Source of the DNA: Ixodes scapularis
Lineage: Eukaryota > Arthropoda > Arachnida > Ixodida > Ixodidae
DNA: 64,000 nt
Direction: 5' to 3'
Assembly: GCF_016920785.2 (NCBI RefSeq)
Contig: NW_024609857.1
Span: 11,489,618 to 11,553,617 of the forward strand
Shown: positions 55,801 through 64,000 of the stretch, piece by piece
Numbering within the stretch: position 1 is the first letter of the stretch
Layout of the letters: every line of letters starts with the position of its first letter
Position numbers and translations under genes: made by a program
Notes under the pieces: model-generated
Seen by the model: only the letters and a program-made list of their open reading frames with translations
What the model was told of the DNA's origin: nothing
Database searches by the model: none

Positions 55801-58800
55801 CAAGATGTGTCCCACACAAACCACACTCCCTGTGTTGTTTTACAAGATTTTTCAGTATATTCATCTTTATTTTTCATTTATCTTTTTATTTATTTTTATT
55901 TTATTCTATTTTTATTGTCTTATTTATTTTTATTTATTTAGTATTTATTTTATTTACATCCCAAACCTGCCGCTGTCACTGGCGCTTTTGCATTCAAATG
56001 AAAACAGCGACCCATATGCACTAGCCACGCTGGTGGCTCTGTGGCTATAGCTATAGCGACTGCCACCGCACCGAATCATGACGCTTGTTCGTGACAATCT
56101 TCTCATAGAAAACGCCGCATAAAACACCTTCTGCATTAAAAGCGTGCGAGTGTTGCTATCGTTGCGGCATGTAACCTCCTGGCCACCGGTGCTTCTGTAA
56201 ACCGTTAATTCGGAGGACGATCAGCAGCAGAACGGGCATCTGTCTTATCCACCGCTGCTGCTGCGACATTGGCAGGATCGCAGCTGATCCCCGTACTGCG
56301 AAGCATAGCTTCTTCAGTCGCTCTAGCGGCGACAACCGAGGATCCTAGGGTTCCGTCAGTGCATCGAGGGACGCCCCGTTGCAGACCTGCCAGGGCCAGG
56401 ACCTGAGCCGGCTGTGCCTGGAGGTGCTGGGGGCGTACGTGGCCTGGATCGACATCGGCCTGGTGGCCAACGACCGCTTCGTGGACGCCCTCGTGCACTT
56501 CCTGTCGCTGCCCGCCCAGCGTGAGGCCGCCTGCGACTGCGTCTTCGAGATTGTCAGCAAGGGCATGGATCCCGCGGACAAGGCCCGCCTCGTCGAGTCC
56601 CTCTCGGCCGTGCTGCAGAGGGCCGGTGTGCTCGGCGTCTCGGAGGTGGGTATTCCTTGTTGCTGCCGCCAGTCGTGGCGTCTCGTTCGAGGGGCCGCAT
56701 TGAGGCCCGTCCCCGCACTTGCATTTGCTTACGACCGAGTTCTTGCGATCTCTTACGCCGAGAGAGCACACTGGCGCCGTCCATGAGGTGACTGTAGAAC
56801 TGCATTTCACTCGAGCGAAGGTTTCGTGCTTTTTCAAGATCAAATTTTAAAAAAAAAAAAAAATTTAATTTGACAAAAAAAAAAAAAAAAAAAAAAACGG
56901 AAATGCTGTGTGTTTTACAGCTACCCAATAGATAGCGCCAATATGTTCTGCTCCCGTCATAAGAAATTTTCAGAGGTTTTAAGGCACAAGGTCGTGAGCA
57001 GTCGTGAGTGTGTGAGCCAGCCTTTACTCGAAGAGAGGGGGAAGAGCTGGTTGATTACCGTTCACAGTGCCAAGTTCGTGCCTTATTCGAATACTGATCT
57101 CACTGTCTAGATGAGGACGGCTAGGCATCTTTTTGGGATGCCGGGCCTTTAGCACGTGCTCCTTGCCTTGTTCTGTGTACTGGCAGTATGTGCGCGCTCG
57201 GAGTTCGTGAGATGTCAAAGTGTTGTCAAAGCTGGGGAAGACCCGGCTGGAAGTGGGACAATTGAAAAACCTCCCTGCCAGTTTAGTGCCATCGGTGACT
57301 AGAGCAGCTTATTCCTAATGTCTCGAAAACAGTTAGCATAGAAGACGAGAGCAAGTACAAGACTGGACGCAACAAGCACCTTTTCCTGTCCGGTCTTCTA
57401 CTTTTAAGACAAGGACAAGTAGGAGACTAGACAGGACAAGAACTTTTCTTGTCCAGTCTTTTACCTCTCCTTGTCTTTTGCACTAACTATTTTTGAGATA
57501 TTTAACCTACTATGCCATCAACTTATATTGTTCTTTCTAATGTCACGAATGCGATTTCTTAACTTTCCAAGGTCTTCCCATTGTGGACACTTATGTAGCG
57601 ATACCTTTCTTTAGAAGGGCCAGGTTGTGCTCTAGTTTCTTACATTACTGAAGAGAATTCAGACAAACTTCACTTTTTTATATTTTAGGAAGAGCTAAAT
57701 TCAGGGGTCGCATTTAGACAGTTGACCTTAAACTGGGGCTCTTCCTTGTTCTGAAATGCATTCAATACCACTGGTGGCTAAAATAGATATTTATGTTGAT
57801 ATTCCCACAGATCTCTTATGATCACCGTCTAAACATAACTATATTTTCGGCACACTTCAGCTTTCTTTGTTTTATCCTTGCACGCATGGCTAGGGTAAAT
57901 ATTGACGTGGCCGGTACCCCAAAGCCACATGTTGATTGTCAGCTCCTCTGTCGTCTCTGCCTTCAGGCATTAGATCTAGCTTTTTGCTGCACGTCATTCT
58001 TTGAGCCATTGCCAGTTTGTTTGCAAAAAAGTGGAGCCTATTTTTGACCCTAGAAGTTGCACTTGTTGTGTCTCAGTAACCAGCTCATTGTATTGAAACC
58101 TCTTGTAATGGCTATCAATAGATAATGGCAATCGGCTACTCTGCCCAGAACAGAAGAAAAAGTGGTGGGCCTTTAGATGCGTCATATTTTTTTGTAGATA
58201 TTTCTCGAGGGATCACTCTGTGAAGATGTATAGAATGCCATTCAATGTTTCGCTGAAAGATTATTGCTACCCTTGAGGACCCTTAAAAATGTGTAGTTAT
58301 TTAACCACTTGACTACATTTTAGAAGTTCTTCGTGGACACCTTCTTGTGTGCCCTAAATCCATTTTTGTGACCCAGGTGGCGTGAAAAAAAAGATGCCCG
58401 TCCAAGCCCATTGTGTTTCAGTGTAGTGATTGACCCCCCCCATCCTCCCCCATTGTGTCTTGTCTAGGCTGAAGACGTAGACTTCCTCATCAAGCTCGCT
58501 AAGCTGGTCAATGGAATTGGGGTCCAGCTTCTTAGCTGCATCATAAAGTGAGTGCACGGGACCGACCTTTTACCTTTCTCTGTTGATGGCTGATGTTTTC
58601 GCATGGTTCTTAGCATCACAAATGACCGCTCCCTCTGTGAAGTAGTCAGTGACACTTTGTATATGGACCACGATTGGCCCATGTTTGCCCGAGTTAGGAA
58701 ATACGAGTTACTTTTTATTCATCAAAGTTTTAGGAGGTCGGTGAGTTTTCTGAATGGCCCTTGCTAGTTCTTTTGCATACGTCCCCTCGATGAGTGTGCA

Positions 58801-61800
58801 GTGCAATGAAAGATATGACGGTCTGAAAGGATTGTACGCAAGCTTTGAAGGCTGTCTGACATGAGTTCTCTGCTTCGTTAGGGCTTTGTTGAACCAAAAA
58901 AAAGGGAAGACATTAATCCCTGGGAAACACTTATTTAAAGTGCATTGAGGACTTCATTGACAACACTGCTCAAAAAATGCTCTATATATGAAATAAAATT
59001 GCACTTTAGGGTACAGGTGTAGCAGTTATCGAAATTAATACTTCATTATGCAAGCAAAAATTCTCTCCCACCAAAGCACACATCTCCTCACATGCATCAA
59101 TTCCACTGAAAGCAAAGAGCCTATTGCAAACATTGTGCAGCACACTGGCTGAAGGCAAACCTCCTTCAACATGCCTTTCCACAACGCAGCAGCTACCATT
59201 GTCAGCTGCAGCACACTTTCTGTGGTCATATGCAATTTTTTGTACAGTTCACGGTGCAGTTCCTTCGAATGCACAACTGTTTGCTTGTGTTTTTTCAACA
59301 GAGCAAAAGAAGATTGTTGTGTTGTGGAGGATTCTTGCATATGATATGAAATCAGTGCAATAAATTTAAATTATAGATTTCAACTAAAAGTCTAATACCA
59401 CGCCGTAGCATAGAGACACATTCATCATATCATTTCTTTCTGGTTCATGGTTTCACATTGTGTTCTTTATTTTTAGACAATGGCTTGCTAGCAATATCTC
59501 TAGCTGATTAGTTTTACCATGGGCTGATTTTGTTATCTGTTTACATTTGCCAGACATCTAGGGGGACCGTAATTCTCTAAGTAGAAAACGGGGCAATCAA
59601 GTTTAAGGCGGGTGCTAAAAAAAAAATTTGTGCCACTATTCATTTGAGCGTAGAAACGCATTGTTTTGGAGTTGGGCAAGTGACTTTCGTCACTGTTTTA
59701 TTGTTGCCAAACTAACATGTCAAATTCAGTAGTACTACAAGAAAAATCTGGCAGATTTGTTGGCAGATGTAACGAGGGATAGAGCTCAGAGTTGTGCTGT
59801 ATGGGAAATAATGTTTTCATTGTACCGTATTTACTCGCATATTGAATGCACCTCCCACAACGGGTACCAATATTTGGACTTCTTTTTTTCCCTCCCATGA
59901 TGAACGCACCTCCAATTTTCGGCTCCGCGAGTTTAGAATTGCGTCCAACTCACCAAGCCAAATTTCTTTTGCCGCCAAGCGGTCAGGCCAAGTCAAGCAA
60001 AGCCAAGCCACTCTTGCAATGGCTGCAAGTGCGTAGTTGTGCAAGTGATCAACCGTGAAACCGAGCGGCGCACACACTTGACGAAGCTTGGGTCAAGGGA
60101 TTGCCCAGCCCCGGACATTGTTCGCCTCTCAGGTGCATTGATGTCAACAAACACGCCGTCGTCTGCAGTCCTCTTTCGGACAGTGAAATCGTGAAAGTGG
60201 TTAGGCCTAAGAACAGTCGCGTTGCTCTTCATGCTGAGTGAGCTTCGTAGGGCGCTTTTCCTTCGGCAAAAGGCACGCCAAAAGCGCCGTAAGAATGTTC
60301 GCAATTTATAAAGCATGGTTACTGTGGTGCGCCTCTGACCAGTCGTGGGTGCGCCTCTATCAGTGGAGACGTGCCACAGTACCTTGCCATGTTATATTGG
60401 CACCTAATATGACATTCGCACAAAGTGTGTAATTGCAGAAATTTTACCCCGCGTAATGAATGCCCCCCCCCCCCCCCCCTTCCCCCCCTCCCCAAATATG
60501 TGTCAATATTTCGGGAAAAAAAGTATGTTCATTATGCGAATAAATATGGTATGTCTATTTCTATAAAATTACATCTCTAGGAGATAAACATTCATCCAGT
60601 TCTCTTCCATTCGCTTTGTACTGATTTCTCAACTGCACGTTCCCACAAAAACGGGACATGAGACTGTTTTGAGACAAAATGACCGTACGATGCAGATGAA
60701 CCTCTAAAACGGGATTGTCCTGCCCAAAACGGGACGTCTGGTCACCCTACACATATTCTATACCCTTGGGATAAATATATAAATGGCTATACTTCTCTAT
60801 AAAATGCGACGGAAGCTCATTTCGGAAAGTAACCAAACGATCGAAATTCTGCCGGGGCTCGCGGATGCCCTTCGCTGGATGGGCATTAAAACCTCCGAAA
60901 TTGATGGATCGATTGACTTCTTCATAAAAGACACTCCCAGGCAGTGAACGGGCAGACGGTCTTGATATTTTTGGCCGCATCCACGGAACTTGTGTCGTTT
61001 GTGCTAAGACCGCATAGCCAATGAAGGAACCCCGACTCTGCCAGGCTGTCGAAGAAGGGCGATGCAGGCAGCCGGGAGCTGGCCAAGGCGGAGCTGTGCT
61101 CCAAGATCCCCCTGATGCTGCACTTTCTGGGCAACGAGGACGACGACGTGTCGCAGGGGGTGGTCGAGTTTGCACGCGAGTACATCCAGTACCTCAAGCA
61201 TGAACCCCAGGCCTACGGGCAGCAGGACAAGGCGAACATGGAGGCAAGTGCTCGGGCCGCTACCGCACGTTTGCCTCGCTGCCTCGTTTGTATCGACCGC
61301 AGTGAGCTCGTTCGATTTACCTGCACCAGCTCGCACCAGAGCCACTGTATATGGCAGCTTTAGCAGCCAGAGTAAGGCTACCCTTTTCCTTGTGCCACCT
61401 CTCACCGTAATTCATCACAGCCTGTGCCCTAGCAACGGACCGTGCCGGCTCAGTTTCCACGGCGACCGACAGAGCCGACGATTGCTGAAGTTGTGTTTGA
61501 ATATTTCGGGGCATTGCCGGTGTACTTGTCATCTGCTTCTTTCGCTTCTCGAATAGCACGAAATTCAACTTGTCAGTGTGCGTCCCCGCGTGCATTCATT
61601 GTACGGCATTTAATCAATGGATGGAGTGATTAAATGGGCCACGTTAATAAAGGGGTCACCAGGTGCCGCTAGCAGTTCATTCCACCAAATCTAAAATGGA
61701 GATCACTATTGGCACTTTTGACGTGCATCTAAGGTCTTTTTGCGGTGTGTCGCTATTCTGGCATCTAAACCTGCCACATACTGTGGCTCTAGCCTGTACT

Positions 61801-63594
61801 GGTGCAGAAAAGTGTAGTGCAGTGCAGTGCACCTCCGGTTGTGTTTTGATCTAAGCTGCACTCAAATGTAAAATACAGCATGTGCACCGAGCACAGCCGA
61901 TTCAGGAGGTGCAGGTGAATCGAACATAGCAAGTGTTGAAGCCGACGAGATACGGCGGGTGGGCGGGCAGCGTCTTTGATGTGGATGCAAGACAGAGAGG
62001 GGTGGGCAATGCAGAAGCCACAAGTGGAGCTCAATGTCTCATTGAGTGCCTTGAGACTTTACACTGTCCGCCCTTAAAATGTTCTCTAGCATCCAATGTT
62101 TTGGGAAAAAACAGGTTGCACTTGGAAACAGCTTATAACAAGCCACGTGACTGGCTTTTTATAATCGCTTCAAAGCACTCGGAAGTGGATGAAAGACGTC
62201 GCTTTCTTCCTCCAGAAAAGGTGTGCGCGGTGAAAGGCAGAGACAGCATGTCCTTGACCCTGTAATTTTTAATATTACTCACAGTGGGAGATGCAATTAC
62301 TTAATCGGCTTGAAACCCACCTACTGTCGGCTCACAGAAGTTCTTCTCTGTCTCTTTTCAGGCCGTACTGTACATAATAATTAACAAATACAAATATGAT
62401 GACTCCTATTTATTTGAATCCCAGGTGAGTCTCACCTTTAACCTTGCTTCTGGTGCACTGCATTGGTGCTTAGGAAATGCTTGGGGATTCATCGGTTTTA
62501 TGTTTCTTACAGGGTGAAGATGAAGCGCTGTTTATAGAATATAGGAAAACGCTGAAGGTGCTGTTCGACAATGTGGCTCAGCTGGTAAGTAGACATTTCA
62601 TGCTAACTGCTGTCTCCAGAACTAGCGTATATCTGCACATTCAGCCTTCCTCTTTAGAAGTGCAAGTGAGGTCTTTTTAAGCTCCCACCCCTCAGTTTTG
62701 TAACATTCGTAAGATATACAAAGAACATATCTTTACATATTGTAGACCGAAGGAGCGCCCATCTTCCAGTCATACGTGATAATCTTCAAATTTTGAGTGG
62801 GCACTTGCTCAGGATTTTACAGCAGCCTGAAGGCAAGGGAGTGGTACCTTTGCACTGCGAAGGTAATGAAGAACACGACACTATTTAGTTGCAGCCTCGG
62901 TTCTCATTTTAAAGTAGATTATTGGGTTTTCAATTTTTACTTTTGAAATAATTCCGCAAAACAACCTATTATCTTTTTTCCCCAAAAAAAACACTGGCAT
63001 TTATCAATATATTTTTACCTTTGAGCAATTAAAAATACACAACTATGGAAAAAAAAAAAAAAAAAAAAGGTGTATGAAAGTAAGCAAAGGTGTGGTTAGT
63101 ATACAACATGAAGCATGTAATCACCTTTATTTGGTTGCCTCAGCTGTTCAGATTTCGTGCTTTCGAAAAAGCAAGTGCACACCAGAACTATGTCTATTTT
63201 GCACACCCTCGTTATAACATAGCACGAATAAAACAAAAATAAACGTCAAACAGTTGACAGAGTATCTGGTACTGTCTACTTTTTCTACCGATTTGCCAAG
63301 GTACATTTACCGGCGCTATTTGATAAGTGCCGAGAGCCAGAGACCCTCCCTCTAGCCGTGCCGAGATCCATTACTTTAGAGTAATTCCAAGGGCTGTAGC
63401 TATTCATGCATTTCAGCATGTCCTTCTAGCTTGGCAATCCCCAAACGTGACTACCCTTCTTTCAGGACAAGGAACTGACACTGGCGCTAGTGCAGGGCAT
63501 GGTCAGCACAACACTCCAAAACTGGAGGGGTCTCCCCTTCCAAGACATTGAGGTGGCCATCTCCTTCTTGTACCTCCTCGGTGAAGCCGTACCT
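52877..63594 (+). CDS. XPOT: Exportin-t, tRNA nuclear exporter (12 exons seen, 3' incomplete)
   Basis: Karyopherin-beta family receptor that carries mature tRNAs out of the nucleus with Ran-GTP. Exons: 52877-52936, 53260-53342, 53464-53520, 53583-53652, 54593-54811, 55497-55580, 56385-56645, 58468-58547, 61045-61243, 62362-62424, 62513-62584, 63466-63594 (459 codons; the human protein is 962). The last visible exon ends at a GTGAGT donor, so the gene continues past the window. Conserved blocks: ALQYFEQLKNSP, DDSVKFFCLSVLEHYI, FIRNKVAQL, MYLRILLAINGDIADRD, CLEVLGAYVAWIDIGLVAND, ACDCVFEIVSKGMDPADK, AEDVDFLIKLAKLVNGIG, GEDEALFIEYRKTLKVL, TTLQNWRG. These make up the importin-beta-like N-terminal part and HEAT-repeat arches. 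The intron after exon 9 has a GC donor. Exon 7 may start slightly upstream; its linker is about 3 residues shorter than the human one. Confidence 0.92.
54296..54451 (+). mobile_element. SINE fragment, XPOT intron 4
   Basis: Diverged, 5'-truncated copy of the SINE at 17,264: GAGCATCGTACCAGCGTGCG, GTACTGCACTGGTTAAATTT, CTCATCTAAACGGAGAC and a final ACACACTACCC. The pol III A and B boxes are absent. Confidence 0.7.
55845..55965. repeat. T-rich ATTTATTTT low-complexity tract, XPOT intron 6
   Basis: Irregular TTTATTT and TTTTTATT units with almost no G over ~110 bp. It could be a decayed retroposon tail. Confidence 0.6.
56850..56896. repeat. Two adjacent A-runs, XPOT intron 7
   Basis: A-runs of 14 and 22 bases are separated by TTTAATTTGAC; either could be a retroposon tail, but no element body is recognisable. 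Confidence 0.7.
57340..57482. repeat. Local inverted/tandem repeat of GACTGGACAAG words, XPOT intron 7
   Basis: GACGAGAGCAAGTACAAGAC, TTGTCCAGTCTTTTACCTC, GACAAGGACAAGTAGGAGAC and similar words occur in both orientations over 140 bp, giving an imperfect foldback. Confidence 0.5.
59825..60549. mobile_element. TA-flanked DNA transposon (mariner/pogo-like), XPOT intron 8
   Basis: Termini CCGTATTTACTCGCAT and (inverted) CCATATTTATTCGCAT differ at only two positions and sit between TA dinucleotides (59,823-59,824; 60,550-60,551). TA duplication is the Tc1/mariner/pogo hallmark. A 17-base C-run lies near the right end. No intact transposase and no convincing catalytic motif, so a non-autonomous or decayed copy. 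Confidence 0.6.
60461..60494. repeat. Poly-C tract
   Basis: A run of 17 C followed by CCCCCCCTCCCC within the TA-flanked transposon. Confidence 0.9.
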
Positions 63595-64000
63595 GTGAGT
63601 CCCACTTTGTCCTTTCTTCCCTAGTTTCTTGCCCTCAAAGCATGGGTGATATACACTGCACGACACTTGGTGCGAACACATTGTCATCAGTTTTTTCTTT
63701 TTCTTTTTTTTTTTCAGTTTTATTTTGTAAAGATATGTTAGGCATTTAAGTTTACGTCTTAGGTTAGTGCACTAAGCGAGCACTTTCCACCACCGTGGTA
63801 GATTTTATGACAGCCTTAGGGTTTAGGAGAGAAACTGGAAAAACCGGCAATTGCTTGTTCATGCCAACAGTGTTCTGCAGTGTTCACTGGGAGATACCCC
63901 TCATTTTGTACACCTTTAAAGTAAAAAGTTTTAATATTTAAATAACTTAAACTGCAACTCCGCTCAATTCCAAAAAATTTAGGCTTACATGTAATTCAAA

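Noticed and set aside
56205..56843. 212-codon open frame on the - strand
   Set aside because: It lies opposite XPOT exon 7, whose GC-rich codons leave the antisense frame open; its translation has no domain.

Overview
The window is animal nuclear DNA, most likely from a hard tick (Ixodidae). The evidence is indirect: ordinary GT-AG introns, small exons spread through repeat-filled introns, animal-type protein-coding genes, a tRNA-derived SINE, CR1/L2-type and L1/Tx1-type LINE remains, Penelope-like relics with GIY-YIG domains, and many TTAA-flanked foldback DNA transposons. No species marker was identified, so the tick assignment is inference.

Three host genes can be reconstructed exon by exon. 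(1) ACAD9, + strand, 19,308-43,709, 18 coding exons, 650 codons plus stop: a mitochondrial acyl-CoA dehydrogenase family protein and complex I assembly factor. (2) RPL18A (eL20), - strand, 50,927 down to 47,629, 5 coding exons, 176 codons plus stop: a cytosolic large-subunit ribosomal protein. (3) XPOT (exportin-t), + strand, from 52,877 to beyond the right edge, 12 coding exons visible (459 codons, roughly the N-terminal half). ACAD9 and RPL18A converge. RPL18A and XPOT diverge, with about 1.9 kb between their start codons. All reconstructed exons keep phase across every junction; the only non-GT donor is GC at 61,244.

Layout: 1-19,307 is intergenic. It holds foldback elements, a decayed CR1-like LINE (4.7-6.1 kb), a GIY-YIG (Penelope-like) relic (9.86-10.23 kb), a peculiar array of short CCGCTAAATTT palindromes (10.92-11.15 kb), a decayed L1/Tx1-type LINE on the - strand (11.3-12.7 kb), a palindromic MITE (14.2-14.9 kb), a LINE with recognisable reverse transcriptase (15.05-17.1 kb) and a SINE with a 13-bp target duplication (17.26-17.56 kb). 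19.3-43.7 kb is ACAD9, whose introns are a catalogue of nested DNA transposons. 43.8-47.6 kb is a repeat-rich convergent intergenic stretch. 47.6-50.95 kb is RPL18A. 51-64 kb is XPOT.

The three host genes do unrelated housekeeping jobs (mitochondrial energy metabolism, ribosome structure, tRNA nuclear export), and nothing suggests a functional cluster. The unusual content is in the mobile DNA: a TTAA/THAP (Kolobok-like) family with two elements abutting across one TTAA, a hAT-like MITE with a perfect 8-bp target duplication inside a THAP-carrying element, an 840-bp foldback carrying two degenerate hammerhead-ribozyme-like motifs, and a three-copy family of whole-element palindromes. I found no bacterial-type operon, CRISPR array or clearly new protein system.
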